From positions 2,076,001 through 2,140,000 of the forward strand of contig JAWQEG010000490.1 of NCBI GenBank assembly GCA_033782935.1: DNA of 64,000 bases. Reading direction: 5' to 3'. Origin of the DNA: Petrolisthes cinctipes (Eukaryota > Arthropoda > Malacostraca > Decapoda > Porcellanidae). Shown here in pieces: positions 53,331-64,000 of this stretch (position 1 is the first letter of the stretch; each line of letters opens with the position of its first letter). The notes under the pieces were generated by a model. It saw nothing but the letters and a program-made list of their open reading frames with translations, was not told where the DNA came from and did no database searches. The position numbers and the translations under genes are program-made.

Positions 53331-54005
53331 CTTTTGTGCACCTAAAAGATCGATTTTCAGTATGTTTTTGGCCTGTATTTTGAAAATACTCTAACACGGA
53401 GTAAGCATGTACAGATACCTTCTGGGACCTCTAAATATCGAATTTTCGGTTGTTTTGGGACTGAATTTGAGATATCGATTTTTTGGCACCTAAAATGTCG
53501 ATTTTTAGCATGTTTTTAGCCTATATTTTGAAAATATTCTAGCACTGTGTAGGCATGTACAGATTGCTTCTGGGACCCCAAAATATTGAATTTTCGGGTG
53601 TTTTGAGCCTGAATTTGAGATATAAACGGGTACAGAAGATACATGCACATATTGACTTTGGGCATCTAAAATATCGATTTTCAGCATGTTTTGGGATTGT
53701 ATTTTGAAAATACTCTAACACTGAGTAGGCATGTACAGATTGCTTCTGGGACCCCAAAATATTGAATTTTTGGGTGTTTTTAGCCTGAATTTGAGATATA
53801 AACGGGTACTGAAGATGCATGCACATATCGACTTTTGTGCACCTAAAAGATCGATTTTCAGTATGTTTTGAGCATGTATTTTGAAAATACTCTAACACGG
53901 AGTAGGCATGTACAGATCGCTTCTGGGACCCCTAAATATCGAATTTTCGGGTGTTTTGGGACTGAATTTGAGATATCGACTTTTTGGCACCTAAAAGATC
54001 GATTT

Positions 54006-54655
54006 TTAGCATGTTTTTAGCCTATATTTTGAAAATATTCTAGCACTGAGAAGGCATGTACAGATTGCTTCTGGGACCCCAAAATATTGAATTTTCGGGT
54101 GTTTTGAGCCAGAATTTGAGATATAAACGGGTACAGAAGATGCATGCACATATCGACTTTTGGGCACCTAAAAGATCGATTTTCAGTATGTTTTTGGCCT
54201 GTATTTTGAAAATACTCTAACACGGAGTAGGCATGTACAGATACCTTCTGGGACCTCTAAATATCGAATTTTCGGGTGTTTTGGGACTGAATTTGAGATA
54301 TCGATTTTTTGACACCTAAAATGTCGATTTTTAGCATGTTTTTAGCCTATATTTTGAAAATATTCTAGCACTGTGTAGGCATGTACAGATTGCTTCTGGG
54401 ACCCCAAAATATTGAATTTTCGGGTGTTTTGAGCCTGAATTTGAGATATAAACGGGTACTGAAGATGGATGCACATATCGACTTTTGTGCACCTAAAAGA
54501 TCGATTTTCAGTATGTTTTGAGCATGTATTTTGAAAATACTCTAACACGGAGTAGGCATGTACAGATCGCTTCTGGGACCCCTAAATATCGAATTTTCGG
54601 GTGTTTTGGGACTGAATTTGAGATATCGACTTTTTGCCACCTAAAAGATCGATTT
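54006..54655 (+). repeat. Two tandem 325-bp dimer units
   Basis: The a/b junctions at 54006, 54331 and 54656 are 325 bp apart, each unit being one b/c fusion monomer plus one a monomer. The same pair occurs 3333 bp downstream (57339, 57664, 57989), and both carry GAAGATGGATGCAC (54461 and 57794), so the pairs are related by duplication. Confidence 0.82.
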
Positions 54656-54956
54656 TTAGCATGTTTTTAGCCTATATTTTGAAAATATTCTAGCACTGAG
54701 TATGCATGTACAGATTGCTTCTGGGACCCCAAAATATTGAATTTTCGGGTGTTTTGAGCCTGAATTTGAGATATAAACGGGTACAGAAGATACATGCACA
54801 TATTGACTTTGGGCACCAAAAATATCGATTTTCAGCATGTTTTGGGCCTGAATTTTGAAAATACTCTAACACTGAGTAGGCATGTACAGATTGCTTCTGG
54901 GACCCCAAAATATTGAATTTTCGGGTGTTTTGAGCCTGAATTTGAGATATAAACGG

Positions 54957-55986
54957 GTACTGAAGATGCATGCACAAATCGACTTTTGTGCACCTAAAAG
55001 ATCGATTTTCAGTATGTTTTGAGCATGTATTTTGAAAATACTCTAACACGGAGTAGGCATGTACAGATCGCTTCTGGGACCCCTAAATATCGAATTTTCG
55101 GGTGTTTTGGGACTGAATTTGAGATATCGACTTTTTGGCACCTAAAAGATCGATTTTTAGCATGTTTTTAGCCTATATTTTGAAAATATTCTAGCACTGA
55201 GTAGGCATGTACAGATTGCTTCTGGGACCCCAAAATATTGAATTTTCGGATGTTTTGAGCCTGAATTTGAGATATAAACGGGTACAGAAGATACATGCAC
55301 ATATTGACTTTGGGCACCAAAAATATCGATTTTCAGCATGTTTTGGGGCTGAATTTTGAAAATGCTCTAACACGTAGTAGGCATGTACAGATCGCTTCTG
55401 GGACCCCAAAATATCGAATTTTCGGGTGTTTAGGGACAGAATTTGAGATATAAACGGGTACAGAAGATGCATGCACATATCGACTTTTGGGCACCTAAAA
55501 GATCGATTTTCAGTATGTTTTTGGCCTGTATTTTGAAAATACTCTAACACGGAGTAGGCATGTACAGATTGCTTCTGGGACCCCAAAATATTGAATTTTC
55601 GGGTGTTTTGAGCCTGAATTTGAGATATAAACGGGTACTGAAGATGCATGCACATATCGACTTTTGTGCACCTAAAAGATCGATTTTAAGTATGTTTTGA
55701 GCATGTATTTTGAAATTACTCTAACACGGAGTAGGCATGTAAAGATCGCTTCTGGGACCCCTAAATATCGAATTTTCGGGTGTTTTGGGACTGAATTTGA
55801 GATATCAACTTTTTGGCACCTAAAAGATCGATTTTTAGCATGTTTTTTAGCCTATATTTTGAAAATATTCTAGCACTGAGTAGGCATGTACAGATCGCTT
55901 CTGGGACCCCAAAATATCGAATTTTCGGGTGTTTAGGGCCAGAATTTGAGATATAAACGGGTACAGAAGATGCATGCACATATCGA
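54957..55986 (+). repeat. Duplicated block, copy 3 of 3
   Basis: Matches copy 2 at +2656 bp, including GAAATTACTC, GTAAAGATCGC and the T6 run at 55843-55848. It then switches within a c monomer at ATATCGATTTTGGGCATC (near 55980) into a b1 tail, a distinct fusion junction. Confidence 0.82.
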
Positions 55987-57338
55987 TTTTGGGCATCTAA
56001 AATATCGATTTTCAGCATGTTTTGGGATTGTATTTTGAAAATACTCTAACACTGAGTAGGCATGTACAGATTGCTTCTGGGACCCCAAAATATTGAATTT
56101 TTGGGTGTTTTGAGCCTGAATTTGAGATATAAACGGGTACTGAAGATGCATGCACATATCGACTTTTGTGCACCTAAAAGATCGATTTTCAGTATGTTTT
56201 GAGCATGTATTTTGAAAATACTCTAACACGGAGTAGGCATGTTCAGATCGCTTCTGGGACCCCTAAATATCGAATTTTCGGGTGTTTTGGGACTGAATTT
56301 GAGATATCGACTTTTTGCCACCTAAAAGATCGATTTTTAGCATGTTTTTAGCCTATATTTTGAAAATATTCTAGCACTGAGTATGCATGTACAGATTGCT
56401 TCTGGGACCCCAAAATATTGAATTTTCGGGTGTTTTGAGCCTGAATTTGAGATATAAACGGGTACAGAAGATACATGCACATATTGACTTTGGGCACCAA
56501 AAATATAGATTTTCAGCATGTTTTGGGACTGAATTTTGAAATTACTCTAACACTGAGTAGGCATGTACAGATTGCTTCTGGGACCCCAAAATATTGAATT
56601 TTCGGGTGTTTTGAGCCTGAATTTGAGATATAAACGGGTACTGAAGATGCATGCACAAATCGACTTTTGTGCACCTAAAAGATCGATTTTCAGTATGTTT
56701 TGAGCATGTATTTTGAAAATACTCTAACACGGAGTAGGCATGTACAGATCGCTTCTGGGACCCCTAAATATCGAATTTTCGGGTGTTTTGGGACTGAATT
56801 TGAGATATCGACTTTTTGGCACCTAAAAGATCGATTTTTAGCATGTTTTTAGCCTATATTTTGAAAATATTCTAGCACTGAGTAGGCATGTACAGATTGC
56901 TTCTGGGACCCCAAAATATTGAATTTTCGGGTGTTTTGAGCCTGAATTTGAGATATAAACGGGTACAGAAGATACATGCACATATTGACTTTGGGCACCA
57001 AAAATATCGATTTTCAGCATGTTTTGGGCCTGAATTTTGAAAATACTCTAACACGGAGTAGGCATGTACAGATCGCTTCTGGGACCCCAAAATATCCAAT
57101 TTTCGGGTGTTTAGGGCCAGAATTTGAGATATAAACGGGTACAGAAGATGCATGCACATATCGACTTTTGGGCACCTAAAAGATCGATTTTCAGTATGTT
57201 TTTGGCCTGTATTTTGAAAATACTCTATCACGGAGTAGGCATGTACAGATACCTTCTGGGACCTCTAAATATCGAATTTTCGGGTGTTTTGGGACTGAAT
57301 TTGAGATATCGACTTTTTGGCACCTAAAAGATCGATTT

Positions 57339-57988
57339 TTAGCATGTTTTTAGCCTATATTTTGAAAATATTCTAGCACTGAGTAGGCATGTACAGATTG
57401 CTTCTGGGACCCCAAAATATTGAATTTTCGGGTGTTTTGAGACAGAATTTGAGATATAAACGGGTACAGAAGATGCATGCACATATCGACTTTTGGGCAC
57501 CTAAAAGATCGATTTTCAGTATGTTTTTGGCCTGAATTTTGAAAATACTCTAACACGGAGTAGGCATGTACAGATACCTTCTGGGACCTCTAAATATCGA
57601 ATTTTCGGGTGTTTTGGGACTGAATTTGAGATATCGATTTTTTGACACCTAAAATGTCGATTTTTAGCATGTTTTTAGCCTATATTTTGAAAATATTCTA
57701 GCACTGTCTAGGCATGTACAGATTGCTTCTGGGATCCCAAAATATTGAATTTTCGGGTGTTTTGAGCCTGAATTTGAGATATAAACGGGTACTGAAGATG
57801 GATGCACATATCGACTTTTGTGCACCTAAAAGATCGATTTTCAGTATGTTTTGAGCATGTATTTTGAAAATACTCTAACACGGAGTAGGCATGTACAGAT
57901 CGCTTCTGGGACCCCTAAATATCGAATTTTCGGGTGTTTTGGGACTGAATTTGAGATATCGACTTTTTGGCACCTAAAAGATCGATTT
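57339..57988 (+). repeat. Two tandem 325-bp dimer units (second occurrence)
   Basis: Same layout and the same GAAGATGGATGCAC mark as 54006-54655 at an offset of 3333 bp. Private changes include CACTGTCTAGGC (57705) and GGGATCCC (57732). Confidence 0.82.
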
Positions 57989-60900
57989 TTAGCATGTTTT
58001 TAGCCTATATTTTGAAAATATACTAGCACTGAGTAGGCATGTACAGATTGCTTCTGGGACCCCAAAATATTGAATTTTCGGGTGTTTTGAGCCTGAATTT
58101 GAGATATAAACGGGTACAGAAGATACATGCACATATTGACTTTGGGCACCAAAAATATCGATTTTCAGCATGTTTTGGGCCTGAATTTTGAAAATACTCT
58201 AACACGGAGTAGGCATGTACAGATCGCTTCTAGGACCCCAAAATATCGAATTTTCGGGTGTTTAGGGCCAGAATTTGAGATATAAACGGGTACAGAAGAT
58301 GCATGCACATATCGACTTTTGGGCACCTAAAAGATCGGTTTTCAGTATGTTTTTGGCCTGTATTTTGAAAATACTCTATCACGGAGTAGGCATGTACAGA
58401 TACCTTCTGGGACCTCTAAATATCGAATTTTCGGGTGTTTTGGGACTGAATTTGAGATATCGATTTTTTGGCACCTAAAATGTCGATTTCTAGCATGTTT
58501 TTAGCCTATATTTTGAAAATATTCTAGCACTGTGTAGGCATGTACAGATTGCTTCTGGGACCCCAAAATATTGAATTTTCGGGTGTTTTGAGTCTGAATT
58601 TGAGATATAAACGGGTACAGAAGATACATGCACATATTGACTTTGGGCATCTAAAATATCGATTTTTAGCATGTTTTTAGCCTATATTTTGAAAATATTC
58701 TAGCACTGTGTAGGCATGTACAGATTGCTTCTGGGACCCCAAAATATTGAATTTTCGGGTGTTTAGAGCCTGAATTTGAGATATAAACGGGTACAGAAAA
58801 TACATGCACATATTGACTTTGGGCATCTAAAATATCGATTTTCAGCATGTTTTGGGCCTGTATTTTGAATATACTCTAACACTGAGTAGGCATGTACAGA
58901 TTGCTTCTGGGACTCCAAAATATTGAATTTTCGGGTGTTTTGAGCCTGAATTTGAGATATAAACGGGTACTGAAGATGCATGCACATATCGACTTTTGTG
59001 CACCTAAAAGATCGATTTTCAGTATGTTTTGAGCATGTATTTTGAAAATACTCTAACACGGAGTAGGCATGTACAGATCGCTTCTGGGGCCCCTAAATAT
59101 CGAATTTTCGGGTGTTTTGGGACTGAATTTGAGATATCGACTTTTTGGCACCTAAAAGATCGATTTTTAGCATGTTTTTAGCCTATATTTTGAAAATATT
59201 CTAGCACTGAGTAGGCATGTACAGATTGCTTCTGGGACCCCAAAATATTGAATTTTCGGATGTTTTGAGCCTGAATTTGAGATATAAACGGGTACAGAAG
59301 ATACATGCACATATTGACTTTGGGCATCTAAAATATCGATTTTCAGCATGTTTTGGGCCTGTATTTTGAAAATACTCTAACACGGAGTAGGCATGTACAG
59401 ATCGCTTCTGGGACCCCAAAATATCGAATTTTCGGGTGTTTAGGGCCAGAATTTGAGATATAAACGGGTACAGAAGATGCATGCACATATCGACTTTTGT
59501 GCACCTAAAAGATCGATTTTAAGTATGTTTTTGGCCTGTATTTTGAAAATACTCTAACACAGAGTAGGCATGTACAGATACCTTCTGAGACCTCTAAATA
59601 TCGAATTTTCGGGTGTTTTGGGACTGAATTTGAGATATCAATTTTTTGGCACCTAAAATGTCGATTTTTAGCATGTTTTTAGCCTATATTTTGAAAAAAT
59701 TCTAGCACTGTGTAGGCATGTACAGATTGCTTCTGGGACCCCAAAATATTGAATTTTCGGGTGTTTTGAGCCTGAATTTGAGATATAAACGGGTACTGAA
59801 GATGCATACACATATCGACTTTTGTGCACCTAAAAGATAGATTTTCAGAATGTTTTGAGCATGTATTTTGAAAATACTCTAACACGGAGTAGGCATGTAC
59901 AGATCGCTTCTGGGACCCCTAAATATCGAATTTTCGGGTGTTTTGGGACTGAATTTGAGATATCGACTTTTTGGCACCTAAAAGATCGATTTTTAGCATG
60001 TTTTTAGCCTATATTTTGAAAATATTCTAGCACTGTACAGATTGCTTCTGGGACCCCAAAATATTGAATTTTCGGGTGTTTTGAGCCTGAATTTGAGATA
60101 TAAACGGGTACAGAAGATACATGCACATATTGACTTTGGGCATCTAAAATATCGATTTTCAGCATGTTTTGGGCCTGAATTTTGAAAATACTCTAACACG
60201 GAGTAGGCATGTACAGATCGCTTCTGGGACCCCAAAATATCGAATTTTCGGGTGTTTAGGGCCAGAATTTGTGATATAAACAAATACAGAAAATGCATGC
60301 ACATATCGACTTTTGGGCACCTAAAAGATCGATTTTCAGTATGTTTTTGGCCTGTATTTTGAAAATACTCTAACACGGAGTAGGCATGTACAGATACCTT
60401 CTGGGACCTCTAAATATCGAATTTTCGGGTGTTTTGGGACTGAATTTGAGATATCGATTTTTTGGCACCTAAAATTTCGATTTTTAGCATGTTTTTCGCC
60501 TATATTTTGAAAATATTCTAGCACTGTGTAGGCATGTACAGATTGCTTCTGGGACCCCAAAATATTGAATTTTCGGGTGTTTTGAGCCTGAATTTGAGAT
60601 ATAAACGGGTACAGAAGATACATGCAGATATTGACTTTGGGCATCTAAAATATCGATTTTCAGCATGTTTTGGGCCTGTATTTTGAAAATACTCTAACAC
60701 TGAGTAGGCATGTACAGATTGCTTCTTGGACCCCAAAATATTGAATTTTCGGGTGTTTTGAGCCTGAATTTGAGATATAAACGGGTACTGAAGATCCATG
60801 CACATATCGACTTTTGTGCACCTAAAAGATCGATTTTCAGTATGTTTTGAGCATGTATTTTGAAAATACTCTAACACGGAGTAGGCATGTACAGATCGCT

Positions 60901-62829
60901 TCTGGGACCCCTAAATATCGAATTTTCGGGTGTTTTGGGACTGAATTTGAGATATCGACTTTTTGGCAACTAAAAGATCGATTTTTAGCATGTTTTTAGC
61001 CTATATTTTGAAAATATTCTAGCACTGTACAGATTGCTTCTGGGACCCTAAAATATTGAATTTTCGGGTGTTTTGAGCCTGAATTTGAGATATAAACGGG
61101 TACAGAAGATACATGCACATATTGACTTTGGGCACCAAAAATATCGATTTTCAGCATGTTTTGGGCCTGAATTTTGAAAATACTCTAACACGGAGTAGGC
61201 ATGTACAGATCGCTTCTGGGACCACAAAATATCGAATTTTCGGGTGTTTAGGGCCTGAATTTGAGATATAAACGGGTACAGAAGATGCATGCACATATCG
61301 ACTTTTGGGCACCTAAAAGATCGATTTTCAGTATGTTTTTGGCCTGTATTTTGAAAATACTCTAACACAGAGTAGGCATGTACAGATACCTTCTGGGACC
61401 TCTAAATATCGAATTTTCGGGTGTTTTGGGACTGAATTTGAGATATCGACTTTTTGGCACCTAAAAGATCGATTTTTAGCATGTTTTTAGCCTATATTTT
61501 GAAAATATTCTAGCACTGTATAGATTGCTTCTGGGACCCCAAAATATTGAATTTTCGGGTGTTTTGAGCCTGAATTTGAGATATAAACGGGTACAGAAGA
61601 TACATGCACATATTGACTTTGGGCACCAAAAATATCGATTTTCAGCATGTTTTGGGCCTGAATTTTGAAAATACTCTAACACGGAGTAGGCATGTACAGA
61701 TCGCTTCTGGGACCCCAAAATATCGAATTTTCGGGTGTTTAGGGCCAGAATTTGAGATATAAACGGGTACAGAAGATGCATGCACATATCGACTTTTGGG
61801 CACCTAAAAGATCGATTTTCAGTATGTTTTTGGCCTGTATTTTGAAAATACTCTAACACCGAGTAGGCATGTACAGATACCTTTTGGGACCTCTAAATAT
61901 CGAATTTTCGGGTGTTTTGGGACTGAATTTGAGATATCGACTTTTTGGCACCTAAAATGTCGATTTTTAGCATGTTTTTAGCCTATATTTTGAAAATATT
62001 CTAGCACTGTGTAGGCATGTACAGATTGCTTCTGGGACCCCAAAATATTGAATTTTCGGGTGTTTTGAGCCTGAATTTGAGATATAAACGGGTACAGAAG
62101 ATACATGCACATTTTGACTTTGGGCATCTAAAATATCGATTTTCAGCATGTTTTGGGCCTGTATTTTGAAAATACTCTAACACTGAGTAGGCATGTACAG
62201 ATTGCTTCTGGGACCCCAAAATATCGAATTTTCGGGTGTTTTGAGCCTGAATTTGAGATATAAACGGGTACTGAAGATGCATGCACATATCGACTTTTGT
62301 GCACCTAAAAGATCGATTTTCAGTATGTTTTGAGCATGTATTTTGAAAATACTCTAACACGGAGTAGGCATGTACAGATCGCTCCTGGGACCCCTAAATA
62401 TCGAATTTTCGGGTGTTTTGGGACTGAATTAGAGATATCGACTTTTTGGCACCTAAAAGATCGATTTTTAGCATGTTTTTAGCCTATATTTTGAAAATAT
62501 TCTAGCACTGTACAGATTGCTTCTGGGACCCCAAAATATTGAATTTTCGGGTGTTTTGAGCCTGAATTTGAGATATAAACGGGTACAGAAGATACATGCA
62601 CATATTGACTTTGGGCACCAAAAATATCGATTTTCAGTATGTTTTGGGCCTGAATTTTGAAAATACTCTAACACGGAGTAGGCATGTACAGTTAGCTTCT
62701 GGGACCCCAAAATATCGAATTTTCGGGTGTTTAGGGCCAGAATTTGAGATATAAACGGGTACAGAAGATGCATGCACATATCGACTTTTGGGCACCTAAA
62801 AGATCGATTTTCAGTATGTTTTTGGCCTG
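57989..62829 (+). repeat. Mixed satellite stretch with the 10-bp-deletion allele
   Basis: Trimers and HOR forms with four copies of the 10-bp-deletion b monomer (junctions 60035, 61027, 61518, 62510), spaced 992, 491 and 992 bp. That is exactly one HOR, one trimer and one HOR, each less 10 bp. A local patch near 60276-60290 reads AAACAAATACAG, replacing the usual AAACGGGTACAG. No gene seen. Confidence 0.8.
62487..62652 (+). repeat. 10-bp-deletion b monomer (166 bp; reference copy)
   Basis: GCACTGAGTAGGCATGTACAG has become GCACTGTACAG, a loss of 10 bp with TG at both edges. At least 18 copies share exactly this junction: 5590, 19255, 20247, 21740, 24373, 25365, 27181, 30001, 32172, 34491, 35808, 38303, 39296, 39936, 60035, 61027, 61518 and 62510. 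None was seen between 5.6 and 19.2 kb or between 40 and 60 kb. Confidence 0.9.
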
Positions 62830-63506
62830 TATTTAGAAAATACTCTAACACGGAGTAGGCATGTACAGATACCTTCTGGGACCTCTAATTATCGAATTTT
62901 CGGGTGTTTTGGGACTGAATTTGAGATATCGATTTTTTGGCACCTAAAATGTCGATTTTTAGCATGTTATTAGCCTATATTTTGAAAATATTCTAGCACT
63001 GTGTAGGCATGTACAGATTGCTTCTGGGACCCCAAAATATTGAATTTTCGGGTGTTTTGAGCCTGAATTTGAGATATAAACGGGTACAGAAGATACATGC
63101 ACATATTGACTTTGGGCATCTAAAATATCGATTTTCAGCATGTTTTGGGCCTGTATTTTGAAAATACTTTAACACTGAGTAGGCATGTACAGATTGCTTC
63201 TGGGACCCCAAAATATTGAATTTTCGGGTGTTTTGAGCCTGAATTTGAGATATAAACGGGTACAGAAGATACATGCACATATTGACTTTGGGCACCAAAA
63301 ATATCGATTTTCAGCATGTTTTGGGCCTGAATTTTGAAAATACTCTAACACGGAGTAGGCATGTACAGATCGCTTCTGGGACCCCAAAATATCGAATTTT
63401 CGGGTGTTTATGGCCAAAATTTGAGATATAAACGGGTACAGAAGATGCATGCACATATCGACTTTTGGGCACCTAAAAGATCGATTTTCAGTATGTTTTT
63501 GGCCTG
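62830..63506 (+). repeat. 677-bp unit, first of a tandem pair
   Basis: An a1-b1-b2-c2 unit. It shares GCATGTTATTAGCC (near 62962) and AATACTTTAACACTG (near 63165) with the following copy. These are private marks, so the pair arose by a recent tandem duplication. Confidence 0.87.
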
Positions 63507-64000
63507 TATTTTGAAAATACTCTAACACGGAGTAGGCATGTACAGATACCTTCTGGGACCTCTAAATATCGAATTTTCGGGTGTTTTGGGACTGAATTTG
63601 TGATATCGATTTTTTGGCACCTAAAATGTGGATTTTTAGCATGTTATTAGCCTATATTTTGAAAATTTTCTAGCACTGTGTAGGCATGTACAGATTGCTT
63701 CTGGGACCCCAAAATATTGAATTTTCGGGTGTTTTGAGCCTGAATTTGAGATATAAACGGGTACAGAAGATACATGCACATTTTGACTTTGGGCATCTAA
63801 AATATCGATTTTCAGCATGTTTTGGGCCTGTATTTTGAAAATACTTTAACACTGAGTAGGAATGTACAGATTGCTTCTGGGACCCCAAAATATTGAATTT
63901 TCGGGTGTTTTGAGCCTGAATTTGAGATATAAACGGGTACAGAAGATTCATGCACATATTGACTTTGGGCACCAAAAATATCGATTTTCAGCATGTTTTG
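63507..64000 (+). repeat. 677-bp unit, second of a tandem pair, cut by the window end
   Basis: Has GCATGTTATTAGCC (near 63640) and AATACTTTAACACTG (near 63842), as in the first copy, plus TGTGGATTTTTAG, GAAAATTTTCTAG and CACATTTTGAC. It stops inside b2 at the window edge. Confidence 0.85.

Larger units (their letters stand above)
1..64000. repeat. Tandem satellite DNA array filling the window
   Basis: Every part of the window is a head-to-tail copy of one monomer family of about 148-177 bp, all in the same orientation. Each monomer carries the dyad TATTTTGAAAATA (or AATTTTGAAAATA), then GTAGGCATGTACAGAT, CTTCTGGGACC, GAATTTTCGGGTG, GAATTTGAGATAT and TTAGCATG or TCAGCATG. One monomer counted base by base (13246-13393) has 53 G+C in 148. 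I saw no non-satellite insertion, inverted segment or unique sequence. Both window ends lie inside monomers, so the array continues on both sides. The architecture is that of a eukaryotic centromeric, pericentromeric or subtelomeric satellite. Which of these, and in which species, cannot be decided from sequence alone. Confidence 0.97.

Noticed and set aside
192..63994. Many open reading frames of 60-189 codons on the minus strand, and some of 60-96 on the plus strand
   Set aside because: They are translations of the satellite in overlapping frames, begin and stop at different places when a unit has a small indel, overlap one another in two frames, and have cysteine- and tyrosine-rich low-complexity text with no domain I recognise. 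None is reported as a gene.
1..64000. CRISPR array
   Set aside because: Repeats are 148-177 bp, directly adjoining, without unique spacers or neighbouring cas genes.
1..64000. Tandem-repeat surface protein or other repeat-protein gene
   Set aside because: Monomers of 148, 176 and 177 bp do not each keep one frame, and every a monomer brings stops into the frames that are open in b and c. No long frame crosses more than about one trimer.
1..64000. Identification as the 528-bp bean subtelomeric satellite (khipu) or another named plant or animal satellite
   Set aside because: A trimer without the 29-bp deletion would be 530 bp, near the 528 bp I recall for khipu, but length alone is weak and I cannot recall that sequence to compare. 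Alignment of one monomer to satellite databases would decide it.
1..64000. Bacterial, phage or organellar origin
   Set aside because: Sixty-four kilobases of pure satellite with a nested HOR structure has no known counterpart there, and no coding, rRNA or tRNA sequence is present.
1..64000. Telomeric repeats or an rDNA spacer
   Set aside because: No run of TTTAGGG, TTAGGG or similar short telomere units, and no rRNA-like segment, was seen. GTTTAGGGCCAG in c2 has a single TTTAGGG by chance and is never tandem.

Overview
The whole 64-kb window is one uninterrupted tandem satellite array. I see no protein gene, RNA gene, transposon, telomeric motif or unique spacer anywhere in it. The DNA is A+T rich: one 148-bp monomer that I counted has 53 G+C, about 36%. 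The basic unit is a ~177-bp monomer marked by a perfect 13-bp dyad, TATTTTGAAAATA. A period of 150-180 bp, head-to-tail order and multi-monomer higher-order repeats (HORs) are typical of eukaryotic centromeric or subtelomeric satellites. A plant or an animal is possible. The species and satellite family cannot be named from the sequence alone.

The array is organised on three levels. (1) There are three monomer classes: a (148 bp), b (176 bp) and c (177 bp). Class a equals a c-like monomer with a 29-bp internal deletion between ATAT direct repeats. (2) a+b+c makes a 501-bp trimer. (3) Two diverged trimers, X (a1-b1-c1) and Y (a2-b2-c2), alternate as a 1002-bp hexameric HOR. This is cleanest from 11743 to 17258, where five full HORs occur. 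Elsewhere the array is built from the same parts in other numbers: 325 bp (2-mer), 501 (3-mer), 677 (4-mer) and 826 (5-mer), plus 10 bp shorter forms.

Region by region: 1-705 is an irregular lead-in. 706-5173 is a ~2.1-kb block repeated at a 2356-bp offset. 5174-11742 is mixed HOR forms. 11743-17258 is the regular core. 17259-27930 is disordered and rich in a 10-bp-deletion allele. 27931-33540 holds nested recent duplications (826 bp, then 2171 bp). 33541-44179 is mixed, with a duplication at 1317-bp offset and several hybrid or broken monomers. 44180-50619 is fairly regular trimers. 50620-57990 is a cluster of overlapping duplications (offsets 1681, 2656, 2331 and 3333 bp). 57991-62829 is mixed, and the 10-bp-deletion allele returns there. 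62830-64000 is a tandem pair of 677-bp units, the second cut by the window edge.

No genes work together here. Open reading frames recur only because 501 and 1002 are multiples of three, so the same chance frame reappears in every unit. The informative content is the record of unequal crossing-over, short deletions and local spread of variants, plus short dyads and a weak CENP-B-box-like motif that could matter for chromatin.
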